Source of the DNA: Candidatus Aalborgicola danicus
Lineage (GTDB): Bacteria > Pseudomonadota > Gammaproteobacteria > Burkholderiales > Burkholderiaceae_C
Length of the DNA: 64,000 nucleotides
Assembly (NCBI GenBank): GCA_016703945.1
Contig: JADJBC010000059.1
Span: 310,001 to 374,000, forward strand
Reading direction: 5' to 3'
The translations under genes were made by a program, and so were the position numbers. The notes beneath the pieces were generated by a model. It ran no database searches. It was given only the letters and a program-made list of their open reading frames with translations, and had not been told where the DNA came from. This document shows positions 34,253 to 43,429 of the stretch, in pieces. Numbering within the stretch: the stretch's first letter is position 1; each line of letters begins with the position of its first letter.

Positions 34253-36208
34253 TCAACGTGGCCCATCGACGGAACCGGGAGCCGAGCTTGGGGCCGGACC
34301 CTCGTTGCCACCCCATGAACGCAGCGCCCTGAGCAACGACCGTTTCTTTTCCTGGTGACCGCCCATGCGTCTCAAAATATCGTCCAGCGTACGAATCGCA
34401 TCAGCAATATAGGGACCCTTGTTCAACATGACACACTCGGCGCGCACGCCCAAGCCGGCGTCGGATATTTCGGCCCGTGACGGCACACCGGTCTTGGCCA
34501 GGGTCTCAAGCACCTGGGTGGCCCAGATCACGGGCATGTGCGCCGCCTCGGCGCACCAGAGTATTTCTTCCTGAACTTCGGCTAGTCGCTCATAACCACA
34601 TTCCACTGCCAGGTCGCCGCGCGCAATCATGACGCCGGCACATTGCCCGGACATGGCGGCCAGCATCAACTCGGGCAGGTTTTCAAAACCTTTGAGTGTT
34701 TCAATTTTCAACACGATGCCCAGGTCGACACGGCCCAAATGGTCCAGGTGTTCACGCAGTTGGAGGACGTCATCCGTCCGCTGCACAAAAGACAGGCCGA
34801 CCATGTCCGCCACGTCGCCCACGACTTTGAGGTCCTCCAAATCCTTCGCCGTCAGGGCCGGCAAGTCCAGTTCGCTGTCGGGCAAGTTGATTCCTTTGTC
34901 GCCCACCAGTTTTTCACCGCCATCACGCGCCTGTGTAATTTCGACTTCCAGCCAGTCCTGCGTCGCATGGCGGATCACGCCACCAATTCTTCCGTCGTCA
35001 AACCACACACGTTCACCAATACGCACCTGGTCAATCACCTCGGGCAGTGTGCAGGCAATGTGAGCTGGTTGGATGACCAAATGCTGCTCGCCGTCCTCGA
35101 CGATGGCGTTGTTTCCAACCCCTTCGCGGGTCACGCGAATGACGTCGCCCATACGGAGATGCAAAGTGCCGGGAGGGCTCTCTATCTGGCCGGTCAGAGT
35201 CGATCTCCACTTCTTGCCCTCGGCGCCGTGAATCGTCAAAACCGTGTCAGGAGTGAGGTAAGCGGTCTGCACACTCTCTGCGATCGCGCCATGTTCGTCA
35301 CAGTGCACGATCAACAAATGGCGTTTGGCACCACGCGCGTCTGCAAAGTCGACCTGCGAACCCTTTTTGAGATGAGACAGCCATTTGTCATCCACGCCGA
35401 TACATCCGTCCACATCGGGCATTCCGGTGGGTTGCTGGTTGGACTGCATACCAAGTCGGTAGGGTCGAAACGGACGACCATATTCGTCGCGTTGGGGCCG
35501 CATACGCAATACCGGGGGTCGGGGTGCAACTTCCCCAGTTCTGATTTTTGGACCACCCAGGTCCATCAGTATGCGCACCTCGCGCTGAACCGCTCGGGCC
35601 GCATGGCGCACATTCGTCGCCATTGCCCGCCACGCCTGGGCGTCATCGTGGGCGCAGTTGATGCGCGCAATGTCCATGCCAGCCTCCACCAGTTCGCGAA
35701 CCACGCTGTAGTCTGTCGCAGCATTGGAGGGCAATGTCACCATGATGCGCACTGGTCGCCCCGGCGGGTACGCGCCCAACAACTCAACCGAGTGCCGCTC
35801 CAGCAGTCGGCGACTGCTGACACTTCCCGCCGGCTCTTCTGCTGATTTGTCAACCCAGTCCTGACTGGTCAGACAGTGCAATATCCCGAGAACCTTGTCC
35901 AGATTCGCCAGCACATGCGACTCGGAACGCCCAAGTGACGAGAGTCCCAGCCAGGCCAAGCGCTCTTGTACCGGCCTGAGATCATGGGCCCGCAATGCAA
36001 GGTAGTGGATTAGATTGCGCGCACTGTCCTGGTGGCCGGCTGATACGCGGGACAGCTCTGCCTGCATGGTCGCTTCCCGGTCGTGCATGGATTGCCGCAG
36101 TTTTTGCAACTCGTCAATCAGTGACAAACACACTTGGTCCCGGGTAACGGGTACCACTTTTGGAGTTGAGGTGCGGCGGGGGGTGGTTTTAGTTGAGGTA
36201 TTGACCAT
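34253..36208 (-). CDS. Pyruvate-kinase-like protein with long N-terminal extension
   Basis: A 651-residue protein. About 140 residues of predicted helix precede a pyruvate-kinase barrel: VRIMVTLPSNAATDYSVV, MDIARINCAHDD, ILMDLGGPKIRTG, GIVLKIETLKGFENL (the catalytic Lys), VMIARGDLAVE and IWATQVLETLAKTGVPSRAEISDA all correspond to PK motifs. The B-domain segment is enlarged. The C-terminal allosteric domain of ordinary pyruvate kinase is missing, so the protein ends soon after the barrel. I start it at ATG 36208 (MVNTSTKTTPRR). A Pho box lies 34 bases upstream, so it may be an alternative, phosphate-starvation isoform (inference). Confidence 0.8.
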   Translation of the reverse strand: MVNTSTKTTPRRTSTPKVVPVTRDQVCLSLIDELQKLRQSMHDREATMQAELSRVSAGHQDSARNLIHYLALRAHDLRPVQERLAWLGLSSLGRSESHVLANLDKVLGILHCLTSQDWVDKSAEEPAGSVSSRRLLERHSVELLGAYPPGRPVRIMVTLPSNAATDYSVVRELVEAGMDIARINCAHDDAQAWRAMATNVRHAARAVQREVRILMDLGGPKIRTGEVAPRPPVLRMRPQRDEYGRPFRPYRLGMQSNQQPTGMPDVDGCIGVDDKWLSHLKKGSQVDFADARGAKRHLLIVHCDEHGAIAESVQTAYLTPDTVLTIHGAEGKKWRSTLTGQIESPPGTLHLRMGDVIRVTREGVGNNAIVEDGEQHLVIQPAHIACTLPEVIDQVRIGERVWFDDGRIGGVIRHATQDWLEVEITQARDGGEKLVGDKGINLPDSELDLPALTAKDLEDLKVVGDVADMVGLSFVQRTDDVLQLREHLDHLGRVDLGIVLKIETLKGFENLPELMLAAMSGQCAGVMIARGDLAVECGYERLAEVQEEILWCAEAAHMPVIWATQVLETLAKTGVPSRAEISDAGLGVRAECVMLNKGPYIADAIRTLDDILRRMGGHQEKKRSLLRALRSWGGNEGPAPSSAPGSVDGPR

Positions 36209-36241
36209 AGGGCAATGCTTGCATAGTCTTGCTACCGCCAT

Positions 36242-36259
36242 GTGACAAATTCATGGCAG
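36242..36259 (-). promoter_or_regulatory. Pho box of the pyruvate-kinase-like gene
   Basis: Minus strand CTGCCAT-GAAT-TTGTCAC. GACTAT, a possible -10, lies about 11 bases downstream, which would place the transcript start only about 15 bases before the ATG. Confidence 0.65.
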
Positions 36260-36264
36260 CTTCA

Positions 36265-36921
36265 TTATTCGGGCAAACCCAACAGACCTCTCTTTAATCG
36301 CTCGTCCACTGGGTTGGTACCTACAAATATACCCAATACGGCGTCGTAAAAATCTGCGCCAACAATCGCTACCCCTTTGCGCACGCCATTGAGTGCGACG
36401 GTCGTTCCGACATGGGGAGAAAAGTCGAAGTCGATCACATCACCCGCTTCCGTGTTGCCAATACCGCTGATGATGCGCTCCATCTGGTTGATGCGTTCGC
36501 CCAACCGAGAAAGCTCTTTGGCGTCGACGTTTTGGTGTATCCCGGGCACTAAGGCGTTCAGAAAGTCCTGAGCACTGGCGCGACGCAGCATGCGCAACTG
36601 CAGGCGTTTGGACCCGATGGTTTGGGACACGGCTGAGCGTGTTGTGCTTTTCTCAGACAGGTAAAGGGCCGCCACGTAACCCTTGAAAATCAGCACGGCC
36701 CTGACCCCCACACCATTGAGTACCAGCTCGCTGCTTCCCAGCCTGATCACATCATCAAATGGCTGTCCTTCGACAGTGGCCGCTAGCGCGGCGGGGGGAG
36801 CCAGACAGGCACCGATCAAACCGACCAGACAACCGATGCGAACCGCAATCAAGCAGAGTGGCCTGTTTAAGAAGAAACACCGCCGCGCGATTGCTCGGAC
36901 GGGCTGCTCAGCTATTTCCAA
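36265..36921 (-). CDS. Chalcone isomerase-like periplasmic protein
   Basis: A 218-residue exported protein. A signal peptide (IGCLVGLIGACLAPPAALAA, cleavage near 48) is followed by the bacterial chalcone-isomerase-like domain: VLNGVGVRAVLIFKGYVAALYLSEKS, QLRMLRRASAQDFLNALVPGI, and a C-terminal GVAIVGADFYDAVLGIFVGTNPVDERLKRGLLG. Bacterial members rarely have isomerase activity; the role is unknown. No ATG precedes the signal peptide, so a TTG (36921) is the likely start, overlapping the upstream small gene by 14 bases. Confidence 0.8.
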   Translation of the reverse strand: MEIAEQPVRAIARRCFFLNRPLCLIAVRIGCLVGLIGACLAPPAALAATVEGQPFDDVIRLGSSELVLNGVGVRAVLIFKGYVAALYLSEKSTTRSAVSQTIGSKRLQLRMLRRASAQDFLNALVPGIHQNVDAKELSRLGERINQMERIISGIGNTEAGDVIDFDFSPHVGTTVALNGVRKGVAIVGADFYDAVLGIFVGTNPVDERLKRGLLGLPE

Positions 36922-37105
36922 CGGTGATTGAATGATCGACCCATTTCAGGCCGAACCGAAAGGATTCGCGGCGCAAGCGACGCGGAACAGTGGCGGCAAA
37001 TGACACGATTTCTTCCTGCAGTTGCAAGACAAGCGGATGTTTGTCACCCAGTGCCACCACCAGTTTTTTATGCAACCGTTCTAAATTACCCAGGTGTTTT
37101 GACAT
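36908..37105 (-). CDS. Small hypothetical protein
   Basis: A 65-residue basic protein beginning MSKHLGNLERLHKKLVVALGDKHPLVLQLQEEIVSF. The N-terminal half is predicted helical. No motif is recognised. It overlaps the chalcone-isomerase-like gene by 14 bases and follows the 184-residue hypothetical by 44 bases, so the three are probably one transcript. A start seven codons upstream (37126) is possible. Confidence 0.6.
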   Translation of the reverse strand: MSKHLGNLERLHKKLVVALGDKHPLVLQLQEEIVSFAATVPRRLRRESFRFGLKWVDHSITVGNS

Positions 37106-37149
37106 GAACGCCTCCATTGAACACACAAAAATGAACCAACTGACTACCC

Positions 37150-37704
37150 CTAAACTTCTGCGGGCAGCAACATTGCCAAACGCTCGCTGATGGAGTCGGC
37201 GCGGTCCGCACCAGCGATCCGTTCAACTTCGCCTAGCATCTCACGGCTGACGGCCAGCATGGATTCCCGGTCTTTGGCATTGCGTAGGGCCTCCCGAAAC
37301 TGAATCGCCAGCTCCGGTGCCCGGCGCGAGAACATGCGCTCCGAGATGTCGAACAGGAACATACGAACCGTCGCCAGCGACCTCTTTCCCTCGAAAGAGT
37401 CCGCACTAACCGCCGCCGTTTGAGCACCGACTGGTTTAGCCAACTTTGCCGCAACTTTCTCTGACGGATTGTTCACGCCAGGGTTACGCTGCGATGGGAT
37501 TTCGGGTGGACGAATCGGCTCGACATATCCTTGCGCGATGAGCCGCGCGCCAAGTTCGGTGGCGTAACCACCCAAGGCCCGAGAAATTTCAGACAGGGTC
37601 TGTCGCCCATCCACCAACAGCAAAAAAGTGCGCTCGCGCTGGCCCAAGGTTCTCACACCTGGGGCAAGTTCTGATCGACCTTTTTCCGTCCTTTGAATCT
37701 TCAT
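37150..37704 (-). CDS. Hypothetical protein
   Basis: A 184-residue protein starting MKIQRTEKGRSELAPGVRTLGQRERTFLLLVDGRQTLSEISRAL. The first 70 residues resemble a winged-helix-like module found in Burkholderiales hypothetical proteins (LLLVDGRQTLSEI ... LIAQGYVEP). A flexible middle and a helical C-terminal half follow (SERMFSRRAPELAIQFREALRNAKDRESML). I do not recognise a function. A start two codons upstream (37710) is equally possible. Confidence 0.6.
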   Translation of the reverse strand: MKIQRTEKGRSELAPGVRTLGQRERTFLLLVDGRQTLSEISRALGGYATELGARLIAQGYVEPIRPPEIPSQRNPGVNNPSEKVAAKLAKPVGAQTAAVSADSFEGKRSLATVRMFLFDISERMFSRRAPELAIQFREALRNAKDRESMLAVSREMLGEVERIAGADRADSISERLAMLLPAEV

Positions 37705-37830
37705 AACCATACTTTTCTTGAACCACCATTGGGCCACTTTTGTATGACAGAAGAATGAAATGTGCACCACGGATTGACCCGGCGGTTTTATGGATATAAA
37801 CTGTATATACCGTTAAATCAAAGGAAATCC

Positions 37831-38294
37831 ATGGCCACTGAGAACCCAAACACCACCAAATCAACAGTAGCAACCCCAAACCAGAAATCAAGCCCGTCAC
37901 AAAAGCCATTGTTAAAACACCGGTAAAAGTGGCCCCCAAGGCGGCGGCCAAACCCGTTGTGAAGTCAGCGGCAATGCCAACCGTGAAGTCAAAACCAACG
38001 GCGAAAACCAAGCCTGCGGCAAAGCCCCTCGAAAGCAAGACGGTTGCCAAGGATGCCAAGACCAAAAAACCCAAAATGGTCCGCGACAGCTTCACGTTTC
38101 CCAAGGCGGAATATGCGGTGCTCGATGCCCTGAAACTGCGCGCTGCCAAACTTGGTAGCCCCGCCAAAAAGACCGAGCTGTTACGTGCTGGCGTCAAAGC
38201 CATTGCTGCCATGCAAGACGCCGCATTCCTCACTGCGCTCAAAGTGGTGCCGAGTCTGAAAACCGGACGACCCGCAAAGGCCAAAGCCAGCTGA
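37831..38294 (+). pseudogene. Lys/Ala/Pro-rich basic protein with ribbon-helix-helix-like C-terminus, one frameshift
   Basis: The ATG at 37831 (MATENPNTTKSTVATP) has AAAGGAAA upstream, but its frame stops at 37924. The frame that continues to 38294 is open from 37842. Adding one C in the CCCC run at 37874-37877 joins them (STVATPKPEIKPVTKAIV) into a 154-residue protein. Residues 30-85 are histone-H1-like K/A/P/T repeats. The C-terminal 70 residues (MVRDSFTFPKAEYAVLDALKLRAAKLG) look like a ribbon-helix-helix-type DNA-binding unit. Without correction only the C-terminal part is open, from non-ATG starts. Confidence 0.6.
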
Positions 38295-38300
38295 TCAGCG

Positions 38301-38761
38301 TTACATCAAGTCGGGAGACTGAACCGTTACGACCACGGTTTGCGCTGCGGCGTCACGCTCGCGGTGGCGCAACCACCACAAGGCCCCCTTCTTGACCGGG
38401 CATTCACTGGCGTGCAGATTCAACAACTTGGAAATTGTCTGACCCAATTTGGGTTGATGCCCGACCACCAAAACGCAGCCCTTGGCGTCAGGCCACTGGA
38501 CCAACTCAGAAGTTGATCCACGGTGGCGCCAGGCGCCAAAGCAGGGCTGAAACGGAACTTTCGCCCCAGCGCGGCGGCGGTCTGCTCGGTGCGCTGTGCC
38601 GGGCTGACCCAGATTCGGGTGCTATCGGGCAGCTGTCGGTCTAACCAGGTGGCCATGCGCACGGCCTGTTTTTCACCGCGCGTCGTCAACACACGGGCCA
38701 TATCATCGCCTTCGGCAGCGGCCTCCAGTGCTTCGGCATGCCGCCACAAGATCAGGTCCAT
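38301..38761 (-). pseudogene. sixA: SixA-type phosphohistidine phosphatase, one frameshift
   Basis: Histidine-phosphatase family. It starts MDLILWRHAEALEAAAEGDD (RHG-like RHA motif), with GEKQAVRMATWLDRQLPDSTRIWVSPAQRTEQTA. The frame breaks near 38502-38507, and the next frame continues LVQWPDAKGCVLVVGHQPKLGQTISKLL (second catalytic His in VGHQP) to 38301. One added base gives a 153-residue protein, the normal SixA size. SixA removes phosphate from histidines of phosphotransfer proteins. It lies 4 bases after ppk on the same strand. Confidence 0.78.
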
Positions 38762-38765
38762 GGGC

Positions 38766-40870
38766 TCAGGCTCCGTCCATGTCTTTTTCGCGGGCGGCAT
38801 AACGTGCCATCAAGGCGGCCTGCGCTCCGTGGGCAACCGTTTTGCCGCCACTCTGGACCCGCACGTAACGGCCATCAGAGCCCAGGTCCCAGGCGTCAAT
38901 GCCATCATGCAAATAGGCGACCAGGCATTCGTCCACCAGACGCTGGCGCTGTACCGGATCGGTCACAGGCCATGCCAGCTCCACTCGGCGAACCATGTTG
39001 CGGTTCATCCAGTCGGCGCTGGACAGGTAGAGATCATCGTCCTCGCCCTGACGGAAATAGAACACCCGGGAGTGCTCCAGGAAGCGCCCAATCACGGAAC
39101 GCACACGAATGTTCTCGGTGTGCCCTGGAACCTGTGCCGGCAACATACAGGCGCCGCGCACGATCAGATCAATCTTGACGCCTTGGCGGCCCGCCCGCAT
39201 CAAACTGTGGATCAGCGCTTCATCGGTCAGCGAATTCATCTTGGCAACGATCCTGCAGTCGGTGCCCTGCCCCGCGGCCGTAGCCAGGCCATCAATCTTG
39301 GTGATCAGGTTGCGATGCAGAAAAAACGGCGCAAACCACAGCTTGCGCAGCTTGGGCAACCGGCTTTGGCTGGCCAATTGCACAAAAACATGGTCCATGT
39401 CGGACGTCAGGGCCGTATCGGCAGTGATGTGGCTGACGTCGGTGTACAGACGTGCGGTACGGGGGTTGTAATTGCCGGTCGACAAATGGCCGTAGCGCCT
39501 GAGCGACTTGCCCTCGCGCCGGGTCACCAGCATCATTTTGGCATGGGTCTTGAGGCCGACCACCCCGTACAAAACCTGGGCTCCGATGGACTCCAGCATT
39601 TCGGCCCAGTTGATATTGGCCTCTTCGTCAAAGCGGGCTTTAAGCTCCACCACCACCGTCACTTCTTTGCCACGGCGCACCGCTTCGCGCAACAGGTCCA
39701 TCAACTCGGAGTCCGGTCCGGTGCGGTAAATGGTTTGCTTGATGGCCAGCACATCCGGGTCATTCACCGACTCGCGCAAGAACGCCAACACCCCGTCAAA
39801 ACTCTCGAATGGCTGGTGAATCAGAATGTCACCCTGCTTCAAACGCTCAAAAATACTCTGCCCCGAAGCCATTTGCACTGGAAATGAGGCTTTGTAGGGC
39901 GGGAAACACAAATCGGGCCTATTGACCAAGTCGATGAGCTGGGTCAGACGCACCAGATTCACCGGCCCTGCCACCCGAAAGAGCGCCTGGTCCGGCAGTT
40001 CAAATTGCTTGAGCAGAAAATCGGACAAGTAATCCGAGCAACCGGCAGAAACCTCCAGACGCACAGCCTGGCCGTAATGGCGGTGCACCAAACCCTGGCG
40101 CAACGCCATGCGCAGGTTCTTGACGTCATCTTCATCTACCCGACAGGTCGGAGTGGCGCGTCACGCGGAACTGCGAGAACTGCCCCACGTGGCGCCCCGG
40201 AAAAAGCGTCGAGAGATGGGCACGAATCACGCTGGACAGGGAAACAAATAACGCCCGAGAGCCCGCCACTTTGGCCGGCATGCGAATCAGCCGCGGCAAC
40301 ACGCGCGGTACTTTGACAATCGCAATTTCGTTCTCGCGACCGAAGGCATCTTTCCCCCCCAGACGCACAATAAAGTTCAGCGACTTGTTGGCCACTTGGG
40401 GGAACGGGTGGGACGGGTCCAAACCGACCGGAATCAGCAGGGGCCGCACTTCGCGTTCAAAATACTGATCAACCCAGCGTCGCTGGGCTCCGTTACGTTC
40501 ACCGTGGGACACGATCTTGATACCCAGGTGCTCAAAGGCAGGCATGAGTTTTTCGTTGTACAACGTGTATTGGCGTTCCACCATGGCATGCAACGACGCC
40601 GACAGTTGCTCAAAACTGCCCACCGAGAACAAGCCCTTGCGTTCATTCGCCTGATAGGCACTCAGATGCGGCTCGGCCCGCACTTCAAAAAACTCATCAG
40701 ATTGGACGACACGATGCACAGGTAACGCAGGCGCTCCAGCAAAGGAACGTCATCCCGCACCGCCCAGTCAATACGCGTTCATTAAACGCCAGGATGCTGT
40801 GGTCACGGTCCAATAGTTCAGGCACCTTCGAGGATACCGGCGACGGGAGCTTGCGAAGAAGGGACAACAT
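38766..40870 (-). pseudogene. ppk1: Polyphosphate kinase, three frameshifts
   Basis: Membrane-associated enzyme making polyphosphate from ATP. The parts are recognisable: LLDRDHSILAFNERV; DEFFEVRAEPHLSAYQ to TRHSDL; then KNLRMALRQGLVHRHYGQAVRLEVS to the end, with GVVGLKTHAKMML (catalytic His region) and STGNYNPRTARLYTD. The frame is lost at about 40769 (TTGGAC reads TTGAC), about 40698 (CTGGAT reads CTGAT) and at 40142 (TGG reads TCGG). Undoing these gives 701 residues, normal for PPK1. The ATG is at 40870. Two Pho boxes precede it. The frame errors are more likely sequence errors than decay, but the gene is unreadable as given. Confidence 0.88.
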
Positions 40871-40885
40871 TTTCACGCCTTGACT

Positions 40886-40903
40886 ATGACACAACGGTGA
40901 CTG
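40886..40903 (-). promoter_or_regulatory. Second, proximal Pho-box-like site of ppk
   Basis: Minus strand CAGTCAC-CGTT-GTGTCAT, 16 bases before the ppk ATG. It is weaker than the distal box. Confidence 0.45.
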
Positions 40904-40908
40904 ATTGT

Positions 40909-41991
40909 TTACGGGTTCGGTGACAGTTTTGTGACAGGCCCGTGTATCAAGGGGGCGCGATCCAAAGCCAGCCCTCTGCGTGCGGCCACCAGATAACTGG
41001 CGAACAATTGCGAGGCCTGTGGCCAGCCAAAGGCCTGTGCCCTCAGCCTGGCCTCGTGGCGGGGTACCGCCAAAGCCTGGTACCAGGCACTGGCCAGATC
41101 GGCATGCAACACACCGCCCAGTGGAGGCTCGCCCACCACCTCGGTGGGGCCGTCCACCGGGTAAGCCGCCACCGGCGTTCCCGTGGCCATGGCTTCGAGC
41201 ATGACCAAGCCAAAGGTTTCCGAACGGCTGGGCATGACAAATACATCGGCCGCGGCATAAACTTCGGCCAAGACTTCACGCGGTAAAACGCCGAGCCAGC
41301 GCACCTGGGGGTAACGTTCGCGCAGGCCGGCCTCCAGCGGGCCCACACCACACACCACTTTGGTTCCAGGCACGTCCAGTTTCAGAAACGCCTCAATGTT
41401 CTTCTCGTAAGAAATTCGACCGACAAACAGGGACACGGGTCGTGCCAACACGCCCAGTGGGGCGTAAACCTGTGGCACCTCGTGGTAACCGAACAGGCGC
41501 ATATCCACACCGTGGGTCCAGTAGCGCAGATGGTTAAACCCGCGCGATTCCAGCAAATGCAAAACCCCGGCTGTGGGCACCAGCACACCCGCCGAGGGAC
41601 GATGGAAATGGCGAAACAGCGCATACCCCAGCCAAAGAGGGACACGCAGCGCAGCCCGCAGAATTTCGGGGAAACGTGTGTGATAGGCGCTGGTAAAGGC
41701 CAGGCCCCGGCGCAAACAGTAGCGCCTGGCCGCCCAACCCAAGGGGCCTTCGGTGGCCAGGTGGATGGCGTCGGGTGCGCAGGTGTCCAGCAGCCGTCCC
41801 AGCGCTTTTCCGGGCCTCACTGCCAGATCGATACCGGCATAACCCGGGCAGGGTCGGGTATCAAACAAACCCGGGTGAATCACCTCGACTTGGTGCCCCA
41901 GCGCCTGCATTTCTCGCACCAGTTCCACCAAGGTGGTCACCACGCCATTGACCTGGGGTAACCAGGCATCGGTCACCAGTGCCAGCTTCAT
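40909..41991 (-). CDS. GT4-family glycosyltransferase, candidate glycolipid synthase (Agt-like)
   Basis: A 360-residue GT-B glycosyltransferase: N-terminal MKLALVTDAWLPQVNGVVTTL, the sugar-nucleotide domain with SLFVGRISYEKNIEAFL, GVGPLEAGLRERYPQVRWLG and the E-x7-E motif PSRSETFGLVMLEAMATGTP. Related enzymes (SqdX, GDP-mannose/UDP-sugar diacylglycerol transferases) make glycolipids. The ATG 41991 has AGGAGG just upstream. Directly preceding is plcP, whose uninterrupted end would overlap this start by 4 bases (ATGA). In Sinorhizobium and marine bacteria a PlcP phospholipase and an Agt glycosyltransferase together replace phospholipids by glycolipids, so I infer the same here. Confidence 0.8.
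   Translation of the reverse strand: MKLALVTDAWLPQVNGVVTTLVELVREMQALGHQVEVIHPGLFDTRPCPGYAGIDLAVRPGKALGRLLDTCAPDAIHLATEGPLGWAARRYCLRRGLAFTSAYHTRFPEILRAALRVPLWLGYALFRHFHRPSAGVLVPTAGVLHLLESRGFNHLRYWTHGVDMRLFGYHEVPQVYAPLGVLARPVSLFVGRISYEKNIEAFLKLDVPGTKVVCGVGPLEAGLRERYPQVRWLGVLPREVLAEVYAAADVFVMPSRSETFGLVMLEAMATGTPVAAYPVDGPTEVVGEPPLGGVLHADLASAWYQALAVPRHEARLRAQAFGWPQASQLFASYLVAARRGLALDRAPLIHGPVTKLSPNP
40920..40937 (-). promoter_or_regulatory. Pho box of ppk
   Basis: Minus strand CTGTCAC-AAAA-CTGTCAC, the best Pho box in the window. It overlaps the last codons of the upstream glycosyltransferase gene. A TAAACA -10-like sequence follows about 8 bases later. Confidence 0.85.
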
Positions 41992-42352
41992 GCCGCGACC
42001 TCCTGCGGTGTGTGGACCAGCGCAGGGTGGTGCGCTCTTCGTTCCAGTAGAGCAGTTCAAGCCGACCGTCGTGGTGTTCGACCAGGGCGCTGCGGCTTTC
42101 CACCCAGTCGCCATCGTTGCAATACAAAATGCCATGGATATCGCGCATCTCGGCGCGGTGGATGTGGCCGCATACCACGCCGTCGTGGCCCAGTGCGTGC
42201 GCCGCCTGGGCCACGGCCTCTTCAAAATCGGTCACATAGTTGAGTGCCGATTTGACCTTGTGTTTGAGGTAGGCTGACAACGACCAATAGGGCAGCCCCA
42301 CACGTGCGCGCAAGCTGTTGAGGTGGCGGTTGAGTTTGAGTGTGAATTCATA
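41988..42352 (-). pseudogene. plcP: 3' part of plcP-type phospholipase gene, cut off by an IS
   Basis: Continues the 43420-43945 fragment after the insertion: TLKLNRHLNSLRARVGLPYWSLSAYLKHKVKSALNYVTDFEEAV, then the metal-binding CGHIHRAEMRDIHGI and NDGDWVESRSALVEHHDGRLELLYW. Losing one G near 42017-42018 (TGGGTCC reads TGGTCC) shifts the last residues; restoring it gives WVHTPQEVAA and a TGA at 41988 overlapping the glycosyltransferase ATG. As sequenced the frame runs on to 41861. This fragment has no start or promoter of its own. Confidence 0.82.
42343..42352. repeat. Target-site duplication, left
   Basis: TGAATTCATA, repeated identically at 43420-43429 on the other side of the IS. The usual duplication for IS1595-type elements is 8 bp; 10 identical bases are seen here. 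Confidence 0.85.
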
Positions 42353-43419
42353 AGGGCTATCCATTTAGCTCCACAAAGCCTATCATCCCGTGGTGAACGA
42401 AATTTGGCAAAGTGGAAACAAAAGTTACCCATGCAACTGGATTGAATTTCAGGACTGGTTTGCCACCGAAGATTCCTGCACAGCATACCTTGAGCACCTG
42501 AGATGGCCGAAAGGATTTTGCTGCCCGTCTTGCGGCGCAATTGACGAGCCCGGACGCGCAACTCGGGGGAGACTGATTTGCAGAAGTTGTCGGCATCAGA
42601 GCAGTGTGACGGCAGGAACAATCTTCGACAAGACCCGTACTCCGCTGAGGGTGTGGTTCGCTGCGGCTTGGTACATCACCAATCAGAAGCAAGGCGTTAG
42701 TGCCCTTGGACTGCAACGCGTGCTCGGCTTGAATAGCTACCAGACCGCATGGACCATGTTGCACCGTTTTCGCCGTGCGATGGTCCGTCCTGATCGCGAT
42801 TTGCTAAGTGGCACTGTCGAAGTTGATGAAGTCTTCTTGGCACTGAGCCGAAGGGACACGAAAAACCCCAGGCCCCCAGGCTCCAAAGCCCATAACCGCA
42901 GCCATTTGGTAGCGGTCGCCGTTGCCATTGAGGTGCATGAGTCCAAGGGCTTTGGGCGTATTCGCCTTCAGCGCATTGCTGCACCCACCATCGAAGCAAT
43001 CGTTCCGTTTGTACAAGAAAACATCGCGCCAGGCAGCACGGTCCGCACTGACGGATCTGCAATTTATGCAACCCTGAAGGACAATGGGTTTAAGCACGAT
43101 CCCCATGTCATCCTTGGATCCAAAGTCCCTGCACATGAACCGTTGCCTGGCGTTCACCGCATTGCCGCATTGATCAAGCGCTGGTTTCTTGGTACCCACC
43201 AAGGCGCCGTAGACCCCCGACACGTGGACTACTACCTTGATGAATTTACCTTCAGATTCAATCGACGAACATCGCGCTCAAGGGGCATGCTTTTTTACCG
43301 ACTGATCCAGCAATCCGCTGTAGCTGCACCTGCGACATACGCAAACATTCGCGACAACCATCATCCGTTGAGAGCCACATCCGACCGAATGAAGGCTGTG
43401 GAGCTAAATGGATAGCCCT
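42353..43419 (+). mobile_element. IS1595-type insertion sequence inside plcP
   Basis: A 1067-base element with inverted ends. The left end is AGGGCTATCCATTTAGCTCC and continues ACA; the complement of the right end is identical over 23 bases. It carries one transposase gene. Flanking 10-base duplications are perfect, so the insertion is recent. It separates the plcP active-site halves at codon 175 and may be polar on the downstream glycosyltransferase. Confidence 0.93.
42390..43415 (+). CDS. IS1595-family transposase
   Basis: A 341-residue DDE transposase. The N-terminal zinc ribbon has CCPSCG and CRSCRHQ pairs (near 49-73), a helix-turn-helix-like stretch (GVSALGLQRVLGLNSYQTAWTMLHRFRRAM), then the ISXO2-like catalytic core with VEVDEVF (first Asp), VRTDGSAIY (second Asp) and the HRIAALIKRWFLGTHQGAVD...YYLDEFTFRFNRR region near the C-terminus. 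It starts at a GTG (42390), and its stop codon lies inside the right inverted repeat. It is transcribed opposite to plcP. Confidence 0.93.
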   Translation: MVNEIWQSGNKSYPCNWIEFQDWFATEDSCTAYLEHLRWPKGFCCPSCGAIDEPGRATRGRLICRSCRHQSSVTAGTIFDKTRTPLRVWFAAAWYITNQKQGVSALGLQRVLGLNSYQTAWTMLHRFRRAMVRPDRDLLSGTVEVDEVFLALSRRDTKNPRPPGSKAHNRSHLVAVAVAIEVHESKGFGRIRLQRIAAPTIEAIVPFVQENIAPGSTVRTDGSAIYATLKDNGFKHDPHVILGSKVPAHEPLPGVHRIAALIKRWFLGTHQGAVDPRHVDYYLDEFTFRFNRRTSRSRGMLFYRLIQQSAVAAPATYANIRDNHHPLRATSDRMKAVELNG

Positions 43420-43429
43420 TGAATTCATA
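43420..43429. repeat. Target-site duplication, right
   Basis: TGAATTCATA, copy of 42343-42352; it encodes the Y-E-F of plcP. Confidence 0.85.

Noticed and set aside
37806..37820. CTGTATATACCG as a LexA box before the basic protein gene
   Set aside because: Only the left half (CTGT) matches; the right ACAG half is absent, so an SOS role is not supported.
42353..43419. Possible composite transposon or cargo genes with the IS
   Set aside because: The element contains only the transposase; flanking DNA joins directly to the two halves of plcP, so it is a simple insertion.
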